Shown: positions 17,326-26,640 of the stretch, one piece after another
Layout: every line of letters starts with the position of its first letter
How positions within the stretch are numbered: position 1 is the first letter of the stretch
NCBI GenBank assembly: GCA_008080745.1
Contig: SHMX01000007.1
Location: 62,001-126,000, forward strand
Direction of reading: 5' to 3'
Source: Candidatus Thorarchaeota archaeon
GTDB taxonomy: Archaea; Asgardarchaeota; Thorarchaeia; Thorarchaeales; Thorarchaeaceae
DNA length: 64,000 nt
Notes under the pieces: model-generated
Told to the model about the DNA's origin: nothing
What the model saw: only the letters and a program-made list of their open reading frames with translations
Databases searched by the model: none
Translations under genes and position numbers: made by a program

Positions 17326-19959
17326 ATGTCACTGAGCGCACAATTAGGAGTGGATCTTGCTATGCGCCACGGCAATGCCATTAATATTAGCTTAGTATGT
17401 ATGTTATGTTTTGCTATCATGCTCTCTCCCTCTCTGTGCATTTTTTCTGATACTCCTGCTTCAGGGGATTCTCCAAGAGGCTCAGATGTTATAGATGGCA
17501 ATATTCAGAGTTCAATCAACCGCATGATGAACGGATTCTCGACCGGATTTTTTAGAAATACTGGTCAGCGAGATGAGTCGACACTCTTCTTTATCTCCAG
17601 TTCAGAATTTGTAGTTGATATACAAACAAGCCAATTAGTTATATCCTTGCACAAGGCGGATATGGATGAAATTATTCTTAATTTTCCCGGTAGTAATTCA
17701 GTCCAGCCATCTTGTGAAGGGGAGCACGAATCAAGAATAAATCTATTTCAGGGAAGCGACTCCACCAAGTGGATCACTGGACCTTCCGAATTTGACCGGA
17801 TAGTTTTCAATGATCTCTATCCATCCATAGACTTGGTGTATTATATCCAAGATGGAAAGCTGAAATACGACTTTGTAGTTCATCCAGGGGGCAATCCTGA
17901 GGATATCAGACTTTCTTGGTCCGGACCTGTTAATGTTGACATAACTGATGAGGGCTGTATTGTATCAGCTGATGCAACAACAAGAAATGAATCCGTACCT
18001 TTGTTGGTTGACACATCTCCTTACAGTTACTCATTGGATGACATGTCGGAGGAGATTGCTTCATCATTTGTATTGTACGACTCATCCTACGGGTTCGCTG
18101 TTTCAGAATATGATAAATCAAAGACTCTTGTGATTGATCCCGCAATAATGACATATTCAACTCTCTTTGTTGGTGATAGCGGTGAGGTTGCAGGAGATAT
18201 CAAAGTATGTCCCAATGGAGATATCCTTGTTGCAGGACATTCGGATTCTACTACAATCCCTCTATTATACGAGTACTCAGATAATGCTGGAGGTATAGAC
18301 ATTCTAATCTTCAAATTATCTGCAGATGGCAGTGAACTCTTATTCTGCACTTTTGTAGGCGGAAGTGGTACAGACTTCTTCGAGGGTTTAGCCATCGATT
18401 CTGCTGGAAATATTTTCGTCACTGCACGGACCAGATCCACTGATTTTCCAACTAAGAATGCGTATAATTCAACAGGCGATGGTTCAAGTGAATATGATGC
18501 AGTTGTGTTCCGGCTTCGAGCTGATGGACGAGAACTCATCTTCTCCACTTACTTGGCTGGAAGCAGTAACGACTACCCAACAGGAATTGGGATTGATTCT
18601 TTTGGAAACGTAGTAGTCTGTGGATCCACATATTCGATGGACTTTCCAGTAACAGAAGGAGTATTAGGTGAAACTAGAAACTTGGAATCTGAAGGATTTG
18701 TATCCAAGCTATCTGCTAATGGTAGTATACTACAGTGTTCTACCTATTTCGGTGGCTCGGAAGGAGATAATATTGATTCTATCCAAGTAGATGAAGATGG
18801 CAATATCTACATCTGTGGGGATACCAATTCAATTGACATTCCTATTGCGAATGCCATTGACGGTGTGGGCGACGGATCAAATATGTCCATGGATGGGTTC
18901 GTGGCAAAATTGGTCCCTGATTTATCCGCAGTAATATTCTCAACCTATATCTCCGGAAGCGGTAACGAACGGGAACTTTTACTGGATAGGGATAAGGAGA
19001 ATAACATCTACCTATTAGGTGAAACCAACTCTTTCGACATTCCTTTGTATAATCCTATCTCAGATAACATCACGGGAACTGGGTACGATATCTTTGCTGC
19101 CAAGATATCTGCTGATGGAAGTAGCTTTGAGTACTTTACCTATTTAGGGGGTAACAGCACAGAATCATTAACAGGGATTTCAGTTGACCAATTTGGATGC
19201 CTCTATGGTGCGCTAAGTACAGACCAGGATTTTTTGGTGACGGACGACGCATTCGATAACGTCGGAGATGGAACTAGCTATCTTGATGTAGTATTCTTCA
19301 AAATATCCTCCTCTGGTGACGAGCTATTGTATTCTAGTTATCTGGGAGGAAGTGCTGGTGAAACATTTGCTCGAATATGTGCTCATTCTGGTAGTGTATA
19401 TATTCTTCTTCAAACCAGCTCCGAAGATTATCCCCTTATGAATCCTTATCAGGATACACCGGACGCAGATCCATTGCGAGGTGACTTGGCAATAACCGTT
19501 TTCTCAATGGTGGAAAAACCAGACCCGCCAAGTTGGCTCACTGCAAATATGGTCGGGTCTGCTATCCAGCTGAACTGGGATGATCCTGCTAACACCGGAA
19601 ACTCTCCAATCCTTAATTTTCGTGTATACAAGAGTCTTAGTGCGGGTTCTTTCTCTTCAGGAAATCTGATAGCTGAGATGCAAGGGAATCTATTCATTGA
19701 TACCGCCGTGGAAGTGGATACTGATTACTACTATGTTGTGACTGCAGTCAATGCTTATGGTGAAAGTGTGTATTCGGTAGAAGTCCATGCGTCTATTCCT
19801 GCAGCAATGGCTAATTCAACCACCACCACTACTACCACAACTACAAATGAACCTCCCTGGGCTATTTTTGGCATCTCAACCGAAACACTCGCACTGATTA
19901 TCGGGTTTGTAGCTCTGATTGCAGCTATTGGTGCAATAATTACCCGGAGAAAGACATAG
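17326..19959 (+). CDS. SBBP-repeat (beta-propeller) surface protein with FN3 domain and C-terminal anchor
   Basis: The 877-residue protein has a signal-peptide-like segment (about residues 18-36) and an N-terminal domain of about 230 residues that often precedes SBBP repeats. About seven SBBP/beta-propeller units follow (D-x-F-V-x-K-L-x-x-D-G-x-x-L-x-x-S-T-Y-x-G-G pattern, with D-x-x-G-N-I-Y/F-V-x-G turns). A fibronectin type III-like domain lies near residues 725-825, with a Thr stretch beyond it. The protein ends with a hydrophobic helix and RRKT. It should stand on the outer surface, probably glycosylated on the Thr-rich linker. Its partner or ligand is unknown. It shares its upstream region and the CAAACGTTTG sites with the divergent operon. 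Confidence 0.85.
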   Translation: MSLSAQLGVDLAMRHGNAINISLVCMLCFAIMLSPSLCIFSDTPASGDSPRGSDVIDGNIQSSINRMMNGFSTGFFRNTGQRDESTLFFISSSEFVVDIQTSQLVISLHKADMDEIILNFPGSNSVQPSCEGEHESRINLFQGSDSTKWITGPSEFDRIVFNDLYPSIDLVYYIQDGKLKYDFVVHPGGNPEDIRLSWSGPVNVDITDEGCIVSADATTRNESVPLLVDTSPYSYSLDDMSEEIASSFVLYDSSYGFAVSEYDKSKTLVIDPAIMTYSTLFVGDSGEVAGDIKVCPNGDILVAGHSDSTTIPLLYEYSDNAGGIDILIFKLSADGSELLFCTFVGGSGTDFFEGLAIDSAGNIFVTARTRSTDFPTKNAYNSTGDGSSEYDAVVFRLRADGRELIFSTYLAGSSNDYPTGIGIDSFGNVVVCGSTYSMDFPVTEGVLGETRNLESEGFVSKLSANGSILQCSTYFGGSEGDNIDSIQVDEDGNIYICGDTNSIDIPIANAIDGVGDGSNMSMDGFVAKLVPDLSAVIFSTYISGSGNERELLLDRDKENNIYLLGETNSFDIPLYNPISDNITGTGYDIFAAKISADGSSFEYFTYLGGNSTESLTGISVDQFGCLYGALSTDQDFLVTDDAFDNVGDGTSYLDVVFFKISSSGDELLYSSYLGGSAGETFARICAHSGSVYILLQTSSEDYPLMNPYQDTPDADPLRGDLAITVFSMVEKPDPPSWLTANMVGSAIQLNWDDPANTGNSPILNFRVYKSLSAGSFSSGNLIAEMQGNLFIDTAVEVDTDYYYVVTAVNAYGESVYSVEVHASIPAAMANSTTTTTTTTTNEPPWAIFGISTETLALIIGFVALIAAIGAIITRRKT

Positions 19960-19973
19960 AAAAAAACACAATG

Positions 19974-19996
19974 GATGCAGAGGAATACTCTGCATC
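19974..19996 (+). terminator. Hairpin terminator after the SBBP protein
   Basis: A perfect 9-base-pair stem GATGCAGAG/CTCTGCATC with a 5-base loop, followed by TTTATTTAATT. It lies 14 bases after the stop codon. Confidence 0.65.
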
Positions 19997-20032
19997 TTTA
20001 TTTAATTCTCTAATAAATGGAATAAATTGATT

Positions 20033-20722
20033 CTACTGTTCTATAAGTTTCTTCTCCGTTAATAGTAAAGTGATTGATAGGAAGAATTCTGCAAGTGAAC
20101 CAATTAGTGTTCCAAACATACTGCTTGGGACTGCAGAGCCTATGAACATGACCAATGCGCCTATGAATAACCACACCCAACGAGGAGATGTTTTCAGCAT
20201 CACCACAAATCCAATAATCATAATCACAATGATTGTCAGAATCGCCGCAATTGGAGGAACTCTCCCATGTGTTGGATCAATTATGTAGCGTAGAACCCCA
20301 TCGAACGTTGTGGGCACCAGAGTCACACCAATAACATGAGTCGTGAGAGCTATAACTATGAATACCATCATTACCACACCAAAAATGACTTGTAACATTT
20401 TCTTAGGTATTCCAAACCAATTGATGTCAAATCTGATACTTTGTTCATATGCCACAATGATGTACAGTGGAGTAAGTAATGCATGAACAATATATCTTCC
20501 AAGATTTAGATTATAGAGTAGTTCTCCCGTTCCCAATAACGTCCCAATTGATAGCACAATTGTATCATATAGTAGACCAAACATAACGACTATCATTAGA
20601 ATAAGACTAGTCTGTTTATTCTTCCTGAGTAGGAGAAAGGCCCAGTAGATGAGAAATATATATCCTATAGTTATGATTGGGTATAATATATCAGAGATCA
20701 CAGAATCACCTACGCTTTTCAC
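20033..20722 (-). CDS. Seven-helix membrane protein of unknown function
   Basis: The 229-residue protein is almost entirely made of six or seven hydrophobic helices with short loops; no catalytic motif or known signature was seen. The length and helix count resemble small sensor-like membrane domains, but there is no retinal lysine context that I can defend. The start is GTG. It lies 40 bases downstream of the glycosyltransferase gene on the same strand and may be co-transcribed with it. Confidence 0.7.
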   Translation of the reverse strand: MKSVGDSVISDILYPIITIGYIFLIYWAFLLLRKNKQTSLILMIVVMFGLLYDTIVLSIGTLLGTGELLYNLNLGRYIVHALLTPLYIIVAYEQSIRFDINWFGIPKKMLQVIFGVVMMVFIVIALTTHVIGVTLVPTTFDGVLRYIIDPTHGRVPPIAAILTIIVIMIIGFVVMLKTSPRWVWLFIGALVMFIGSAVPSSMFGTLIGSLAEFFLSITLLLTEKKLIEQ

Positions 20723-20762
20723 TTACTATCCCAAAGATTAGTTTTTTCCCTTCTATCATCGA

Positions 20763-22379
20763 TTAGTTCCATTCAATACCATATACTGCCATGTCATCTG
20801 TACCGCAGACAACATTGTCATCGAGATGTGCTTCTGCCAAAATCGTGATGGAACCTCCTTGTGCGAGAATATTATAGTGAAATGCAGTGAACCATTGTTT
20901 GTAAAACATGATATATGTGCAGTTCATCTCCTTTAGATAGTCTGTCACATTTGAAAGACTTGTTCTATTATGCAGAATTTCAGGTGAAACAAGCCCATAG
21001 AGATCTATTACAGTACCCTCGGCAAAGTATCCTATTGCTCCAACATCATAGGTCGCAATAACAGATCTCTCTGGAACATTCTCTCGAATCCAGAGCGAAA
21101 GAGTGACCTGCATCTCTTCAATATTCTTTGTCTGATTGGCATGATGGTCTACCATAAACACATATTGTCCCATAGAAGGATAAAATATCATCAGTATGAA
21201 TAGAACTGATACCACATTCACATCTAGTTGGGAGAACTTGAAGGTGTCTTCTTTTAGCTCCATGATTCTCTTTACCAGAATACCAATTCCACAAACAGCA
21301 GAGATGGCCAGAAGGTCAAAAAGAGGAACGAGATATCTAGCTGCGAACAACAGAGACATTCCTGGCATTGTAAATCGATAAAGTGCAAAGAGCGACGTCG
21401 TTATTGCAAGTAAAAAGGGACGCTTCTTGAATAGTAATACTACTCCACCAATGAATCCAGTAATCAGGTAGGGCTCATAAGGGAACCAGACTTTCCACCA
21501 AAAGTGATTCCAGAGTTCAACTGCTTCTTCGGATACCCCCCATCGCATCTTTGAGTAATACGAGTCCGGGAGGGGAAGACCAGTTGTATTGAAACAATGA
21601 AGTATCCAAGGGAGAACCACCAATGCTGCTAGTGCGAACATACCTATGATTGATGCCATTCTGTAACGGTCTATTTCTCTGTCTTTGAGAGCAAGAATAA
21701 ATCGAATTGGGAAACAGAGTGCTGCAATGAGGACAAATTCTGGTCTGCATAGATATGCTAAGCCAGCTACCACACCCAACGTAAGATCGTATCTCCATCC
21801 CTGTTTTGGCAACATCCATATCGCTAGGAGAATCATTAACATACCAAGAGGGGTCTCCATTCCTGATAACATAAGGCCTGCATTACGTGGTACCAGAATA
21901 AATGCAACCTGTCCAACGATTCCTATAACCCAATTATCAGCTCTTTCTTGAACGATTTTGCCAACAAGCACAACATCAAAGAAATACAGGATAGAGGAGA
22001 TTATTAGAACAGATGTGACTACAGTGTTGTGTTCATACCCAAAGAGAAAGATTGGAACAAGTACTACCGACCAAAGTGGCCCAGAACTTCCTGTGCTTGG
22101 GTATCCCTCTGCATATTCCCATGGATGACCTTCAAAGATGGTTCGGGCATATTGAACGTGAATCCATGAATCATCAAACGAAAAGCCATAGACACCCCAT
22201 GTGTTCATCACTAACAGCACATGACTTATTGAGAGGATTGTCAAGATGAGCGGTGCAACTACCAGTAATAACCATGACTCGGTTGATATTGTTTTGATTT
22301 TCTGAGGAATTAAACTCAATATTTCTATTAACTTCTTATGGATCGATTTACTCTCAGAGTTATCCAAGTCCTCATTCAT
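20763..22379 (-). CDS. GT39/ArnT-like polyprenyl-phosphate-sugar glycosyltransferase, integral membrane
   Basis: About 538 residues with some eleven hydrophobic helices and a C-terminal soluble part of roughly 110 residues. The first external loop carries DDSWIHVQYAR, with the adjacent acidic residues that are catalytic in the GT-C fold (GT39 mannosyltransferases, ArnT). A second loop with SGMETPL matches related archaeal and bacterial GT-C proteins. Such enzymes transfer a sugar from a lipid-phosphate donor to proteins or lipids on the outer face. Acceptors could include the Thr-rich surface proteins encoded nearby, but that is inference. The ATG at 22379 is preferred to a GTG four codons earlier. 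Confidence 0.8.
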   Translation of the reverse strand: MNEDLDNSESKSIHKKLIEILSLIPQKIKTISTESWLLLVVAPLILTILSISHVLLVMNTWGVYGFSFDDSWIHVQYARTIFEGHPWEYAEGYPSTGSSGPLWSVVLVPIFLFGYEHNTVVTSVLIISSILYFFDVVLVGKIVQERADNWVIGIVGQVAFILVPRNAGLMLSGMETPLGMLMILLAIWMLPKQGWRYDLTLGVVAGLAYLCRPEFVLIAALCFPIRFILALKDREIDRYRMASIIGMFALAALVVLPWILHCFNTTGLPLPDSYYSKMRWGVSEEAVELWNHFWWKVWFPYEPYLITGFIGGVVLLFKKRPFLLAITTSLFALYRFTMPGMSLLFAARYLVPLFDLLAISAVCGIGILVKRIMELKEDTFKFSQLDVNVVSVLFILMIFYPSMGQYVFMVDHHANQTKNIEEMQVTLSLWIRENVPERSVIATYDVGAIGYFAEGTVIDLYGLVSPEILHNRTSLSNVTDYLKEMNCTYIMFYKQWFTAFHYNILAQGGSITILAEAHLDDNVVCGTDDMAVYGIEWN

Positions 22380-22466
22380 CACAACATTCACTCTTGGTTT
22401 GGTCCATTTTGAATGCCATTAATAATTTACCGTCCTTCAGCACGGTTGGATTGCAGGCGGTATCTT

Positions 22467-23204
22467 TCAAAATGAATTGAAAAAATTGAGTAGAATTCTG
22501 TAAGGATATTTTATCTTTGGAAGGTTGTTGATGGTTGGCTCAAGGTCGAATCCAAAGTCTGCTATTATATCTTTGTAGGTTGTGAATAGTGTCTTCATCT
22601 CCTCCTGCTTAAATTCGGGGTGAAACTGTACTCCCATGACATTTGCTTCATTTATTTCATAAGCTTGGATGAAATGATGTCCCATGTGTTTATGCTGGGA
22701 AAGGATGATGACTTCATCCGACCAAATCTGATTGTAATGGAAAGAATATGCATCGAACTCATCACTAATACCTTCAAAGACAGGATGCTCTGGTCGATCC
22801 AGTTTTACTCGACTAACTCCAATTTCAGGGTCCTCAAGAAATCTAACGCTTCCTTTTGTATAAGCTTCGATAAGCAATTGGGCACCAAAACAAATTCCAA
22901 AGACTGGTTGTCGGTCTTCTGTATCTAGTGATTGGTTCTCCTTGATAAGGTCTGAAAACCACCCTTTACTATCCCTTATCCAGTCTATATCTGCCGTGAC
23001 CTCTGTCATACCCCCTGAAATCACAAGCGGTTTCTTTGGAAGCTCATCAAGTACAGCTGTGTTCTCTGCAAAGTGAACAATCACCGCGTGGATATCATGT
23101 TCACTGAAACGTTGTTGAATTGGATAACCATAACCATGAGTGGAATCAATTTTTCCATCTGCTTCTAGTACAATGATATCCGCTTTTTCAGTTTCCGAGT
23201 CCAT
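22467..23204 (-). CDS. Class I glutamine amidotransferase (GMP-synthase-type GATase domain)
   Basis: The 245-residue protein has the nucleophile elbow GICFGAQ (Cys near residue 123) and the catalytic His-x-Glu in VQFHPEF near residue 216. These are the triad of class I glutamine amidotransferases, which release ammonia from glutamine. It is a free-standing domain with no synthetase partner next to it, so it could act on a small molecule, like gamma-glutamyl hydrolases of the same fold. It follows the membrane protein gene at 23210 by five bases, implying co-transcription. Confidence 0.8.
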   Translation of the reverse strand: MDSETEKADIIVLEADGKIDSTHGYGYPIQQRFSEHDIHAVIVHFAENTAVLDELPKKPLVISGGMTEVTADIDWIRDSKGWFSDLIKENQSLDTEDRQPVFGICFGAQLLIEAYTKGSVRFLEDPEIGVSRVKLDRPEHPVFEGISDEFDAYSFHYNQIWSDEVIILSQHKHMGHHFIQAYEINEANVMGVQFHPEFKQEEMKTLFTTYKDIIADFGFDLEPTINNLPKIKYPYRILLNFFNSF

Positions 23205-23209
23205 TCAGA

Positions 23210-24589
23210 CTAACCCCTACTGGAGTATCTAAGATAGAGGGATATTATTATTGCCATGCTTATGGTGCCCAGAGCAATCAATCCCAGCTCCACAAACGGA
23301 TTGATTTCGAAGACCGGATATAGTATCTCGATAACCAGTGCGATAATCTCAATAATTCCAACAATCGTGAATAGCAGGGCAATAGTGTTTAGAGACTCTT
23401 CACGTTGCTCTTTCTGCCTCTGGTAGAGCTGATCCAGAAGCTCCTCAATACTCTCTAGGTCTTCCGTTAAAGCCTCCAGCAGATTATCAGTAAGCCAGCG
23501 GTCGTGTAACTCTCTGAGGAGAATTCTTTTCTCCGTATCAAAGGTGATTTTGATTCCTCTATAATCTGCCAAGATTCTGTTGATTCCGTTTGTAAAACTC
23601 CTCACCTCTATGATAGAATCCTGCAGGTCAGATAGCTCCATATGCTCAAAGTGACGGTTGAACGAACTAAGTGCGTATTTGATGACATCCTTCAGCACGT
23701 CAAGGAATTGCCATTTGGCCTGAGCAATCTCAACCAGCCTTACATAGTCATAGACCGGACGTGAAGTCTGAGAATAACCATCCTCTTGACTCGATGTAAA
23801 AATAATGGAATGTCCCCATCCAAAGTACACATATCGATTTTCATAGATTGATAAATCTTCGATATCCATCTTGCTGGAAGGTGTGAGTAGTGTTCTGAAA
23901 TGCTCCCCCGGATTGTCCATATCGAACATTCTATCGGCAGGTATGTGGTATATTCTATGTGTCCAGGGAATAAAGTGTGTAGACTTATCCACCTCTCTGA
24001 TGTCTGGTAAGAATGAGAACCGATGATACGGAATTTCGAGCTTGTTAACTAATTCAATATACTTCTCAGCTAATCGGAATGAGATATCTTCAAAGTACTT
24101 TTTGAATAGCACATTGAGCCGTTCTGATGTTTCTTCTAATTCCAGAATGGTGATTCCATCTTCGTCATCCATCTCCACCCTGACACTACAAGTCGCAACG
24201 CCCACATCTGAGAAATAGAATCTGACATCTTTGAATATCAACGTATCAATAGGAAATTTTTCGGACACCTCATCACAAATCGGGTGACAGCATGAATTAG
24301 AATCATTATGAATCAGCTTCGCAACAACGAACGAGTTGTCTGTGCCAGGTGGTGTAAATACTCCCTTTGAGAGTTTGAACTCAGATGAATCTTCAAGTGT
24401 CCACTCTATTGAGAATTCGGGGATATCCGCAAGTATGTGTTCCTTATTCAGTTCTTCAACCAATTTCCATTGTTCTTTACGAAGCCCTCTGAAGAGAATT
24501 TCGTCCGTGTCCAAATAGATGAACGTGTTGAAGGGAGCGAAGATAAACTCCTCAATCTTATCAAAAACCAAATCGAGCATTTGCACCAT
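23210..24589 (-). CDS. Hypothetical protein with C-terminal coiled coil and two membrane helices
   Basis: The 459-residue protein has a soluble, acidic N-terminal part of about 300 residues and a helical region from about 320. A Glu/Gln-rich stretch near 375-400 (a likely coiled coil) leads into two hydrophobic helices at about 402-425 and 430-452. The overall shape recalls CorA-type channels, but the GMN signature is absent and I do not assign transport. It starts at a clear ATG and is followed at once by the amidotransferase gene, so a joint role is possible. Confidence 0.7.
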   Translation of the reverse strand: MVQMLDLVFDKIEEFIFAPFNTFIYLDTDEILFRGLRKEQWKLVEELNKEHILADIPEFSIEWTLEDSSEFKLSKGVFTPPGTDNSFVVAKLIHNDSNSCCHPICDEVSEKFPIDTLIFKDVRFYFSDVGVATCSVRVEMDDEDGITILELEETSERLNVLFKKYFEDISFRLAEKYIELVNKLEIPYHRFSFLPDIREVDKSTHFIPWTHRIYHIPADRMFDMDNPGEHFRTLLTPSSKMDIEDLSIYENRYVYFGWGHSIIFTSSQEDGYSQTSRPVYDYVRLVEIAQAKWQFLDVLKDVIKYALSSFNRHFEHMELSDLQDSIIEVRSFTNGINRILADYRGIKITFDTEKRILLRELHDRWLTDNLLEALTEDLESIEELLDQLYQRQKEQREESLNTIALLFTIVGIIEIIALVIEILYPVFEINPFVELGLIALGTISMAIIISLYLRYSSRG

Positions 24590-24694
24590 CCAATAATCCC
24601 TGTTTGAATTAATCCTTTGGCAGAATTCCTTCTGATACTATCTCTCTAGTATCAGTCGTTATCAATAAATGTGACCGTTACCAAGAAATGACCT

Positions 24695-25870
24695 ATGACT
24701 CCTAAGGGAAATGTCACTATCGAGTATCGGACCACACGTGGCGAGCTAAAACAAGCCGAGTTCGATAGTGGAACTGACACAATTAAGCTATCATTGAAAG
24801 AGATGACAAAAATAGACCTCTCCATATTATCTGAATTCCCCAATCTGGAGGTCTTGAATCTTCATTTCAATCACCTTCCTAGGATTGACTTATCCCCAAT
24901 CGCAGATTGTGAAAAACTACGTGCACTATATCTTTCTCAGAATAGGCTACGCACGATAGATCTCTCACCAATTGCTGCCGCTCCAAGTTTGGAGATTGTT
25001 CGATTGGACTCTAACAGGATTTCTAGTGTTGATCTCTATCCTCTAGCTGATAATGATACACTCAAGTCGCTTAATCTTACGGACAATCCATTAGAAACGG
25101 TAGATATCTCTCCTGTCTACTTTACTGCAAACGTAACAATAAGCGAGAAGACTCCTGTCATCGCAGATTATATGTTCAAATATCCTCGCTGTCCTAGAAA
25201 CATCTCCGATGTTGTTCATCGAAGAATGTATTTTCGACCTTATAATGAATTGTTTGAAGAGATGGGCTGGAAAGAACTACACCCTCGTATTGAGACCTTT
25301 CTACGAAACACACCACGGAATGAGCGGTTTGCAACTCAGCGGTCATTGTATGAGGGATTTAAACTAGGTGCAATTGGCTGCTATGATGGCCCTCTATCTA
25401 AGATTGCTGATGCCTTACCTGAATATGGTAGCTACGATAGTGTTCGTGATGAACTTGAGGCAATCATGGTCCTTCTATTGGAGGAACAGTTGGATAATGG
25501 GGGTCCGACAACCTTCCTTGATCCAGAGGCATTGAAGGACACGGCTGCAGCCCATTTGGTCCCAAAACTGGAAGAGGTTCGAAAATCTGAGGTTGAGAAT
25601 ACTGTCATTTTGATAAAGAAAGGTAAAGCATACATGCGACCTCTTTGGGCAACTGGATTGGGATTCGAAACTCTGAATAAGTTGAATATTGGATTAGAGA
25701 CTGATATGGCAGGTCTCCAAGCTGTTCGTGGATACCTTCGAAGTGAGGGGGTACAACTGCAGGTAGAAGAAGTTGATTATGTGAGACAAAAATACTACAA
25801 AGCTTCACCCAGTCTTCGACGTCATGTCTTTGATATGGTATTGGAATACGCAAAGAGAAGGAAAAGATAA
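24695..25870 (+). CDS. Leucine-rich-repeat protein with a unique C-terminal domain
   Basis: In this 391-residue protein, residues 30-145 form about five LRRs of roughly 22 residues with the consensus L-x-x-L-x-L-x-x-N-x-L/I-x-x-I-D-L-S-P-I/L. The IDLSP variant is shared with the LRR gene at 28443. Residues 150-391 are helical, charged and not recognised; they end in a basic tail. The protein is soluble and has no signal peptide, so it probably acts in protein-protein contacts inside the cell. It is convergent with the zinc-finger gene, the stops lying three bases apart. Confidence 0.85.
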   Translation: MTPKGNVTIEYRTTRGELKQAEFDSGTDTIKLSLKEMTKIDLSILSEFPNLEVLNLHFNHLPRIDLSPIADCEKLRALYLSQNRLRTIDLSPIAAAPSLEIVRLDSNRISSVDLYPLADNDTLKSLNLTDNPLETVDISPVYFTANVTISEKTPVIADYMFKYPRCPRNISDVVHRRMYFRPYNELFEEMGWKELHPRIETFLRNTPRNERFATQRSLYEGFKLGAIGCYDGPLSKIADALPEYGSYDSVRDELEAIMVLLLEEQLDNGGPTTFLDPEALKDTAAAHLVPKLEEVRKSEVENTVILIKKGKAYMRPLWATGLGFETLNKLNIGLETDMAGLQAVRGYLRSEGVQLQVEEVDYVRQKYYKASPSLRRHVFDMVLEYAKRRKR

Positions 25871-25873
25871 AAA

Positions 25874-26551
25874 CTATCTAGGTACAAATTCCTCAAGTTC
25901 TCTCTTCTGCTCATTGGTGAGGTCTACATAACCAGCTAGTTTCTCAAAGGAATATCCTTGTAAGAAGTCTCGACCACATTTGAGATGATGCCATTTGTAG
26001 GTGAGTTTCCCATCGAAATATGACGGCTCGCCGATTCGCAGTTCACCCTTTGGAATGGTCTGTTTGCATGTACGACATTTGGCTCTTCCTGATTTAGCAG
26101 GCTCAATTCTCCAAGGGTCGGGCATTCCTTCGAGGTCTGAGGCATCAGCTAAATCTTCCAAGAACTGAAGCACATCTCCTCCTATTAACTCTGGAGTGAG
26201 TTTGATAATGAATCTGTCATAATCAGATGGTTTGTATTCTATCTCCACATTACCATTGGCATATTCTCTAACAATTTCAGTATTCACAGGATAAGCATCT
26301 CTTTCTCGCATATAGTCCAGCATCTGTTCTGTTAGGATATCCGTAGCTTCAGGTTTGGTAATCTGCTTTACACCATTCTCTTCTGCAAATCCATATTCTG
26401 TGGCAATATACGACTGGCCTGTATCCACGACCTCTCTCTCTTTGGTGAGGACCACTACTCCCTCTGGTACTGCTTTCTTTACACGGGGCATCCTAAAGGT
26501 AACAGGATTTATCCAGTATGCCCAGTCAGCCTCATAATCTACCCATTTCAT
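25874..26551 (-). CDS. Protein with a C-terminal PARP-type zinc finger
   Basis: In this 225-residue protein, residues 152-200 match the PARP-type zinc finger: AKSGRAKCRTCKQTIPKGEL, then FDGK, then KWHHLKC. The zinc ligands would be C159, C162, H189 and C192. In eukaryotes this finger recognises DNA breaks in PARP1 and DNA ligase III. Residues 1-150 are not recognised and no ADP-ribosyltransferase catalytic motif is visible. A role in nicked-DNA recognition or repair is inference from the finger alone. A TATA-like AAATATAT on the minus strand sits about 30 bases upstream of the ATG, so the transcript is probably leaderless. Confidence 0.85.
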   Translation of the reverse strand: MKWVDYEADWAYWINPVTFRMPRVKKAVPEGVVVLTKEREVVDTGQSYIATEYGFAEENGVKQITKPEATDILTEQMLDYMRERDAYPVNTEIVREYANGNVEIEYKPSDYDRFIIKLTPELIGGDVLQFLEDLADASDLEGMPDPWRIEPAKSGRAKCRTCKQTIPKGELRIGEPSYFDGKLTYKWHHLKCGRDFLQGYSFEKLAGYVDLTNEQKRELEEFVPR

Positions 26552-26580
26552 GCGAATCGATAAACAATCGGTGGATATGC

Positions 26581-26588
26581 ATATATTT
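26581..26588 (-). promoter_or_regulatory. TATA-like box for the PARP-type zinc-finger gene
   Basis: On the minus strand AAATATAT ends about 30 bases before the ATG at 26551, the expected place for a leaderless archaeal transcript. Confidence 0.4.
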
Positions 26589-26607
26589 CTTTCATAAGGA
26601 GAAAAGA

Positions 26608-26626
26608 GGAGATCAGTCCGACCTCC
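26608..26626 (-). terminator. Hairpin terminator of the first carboxypeptidase gene
   Basis: On the minus strand GGAGGTC-GGACT-GATCTCC makes a 7-base-pair stem with one G-U pair, followed by TCTTTTCTCCTT. It lies 14 bases after the stop at 26641. Confidence 0.5.
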
Positions 26627-26640
26627 TACCGCAATGAGTT

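Noticed and set aside
23210-24589. CorA-type magnesium channel
   Set aside because: Two C-terminal helices and a coiled coil fit the shape, but the GMN signature is absent.
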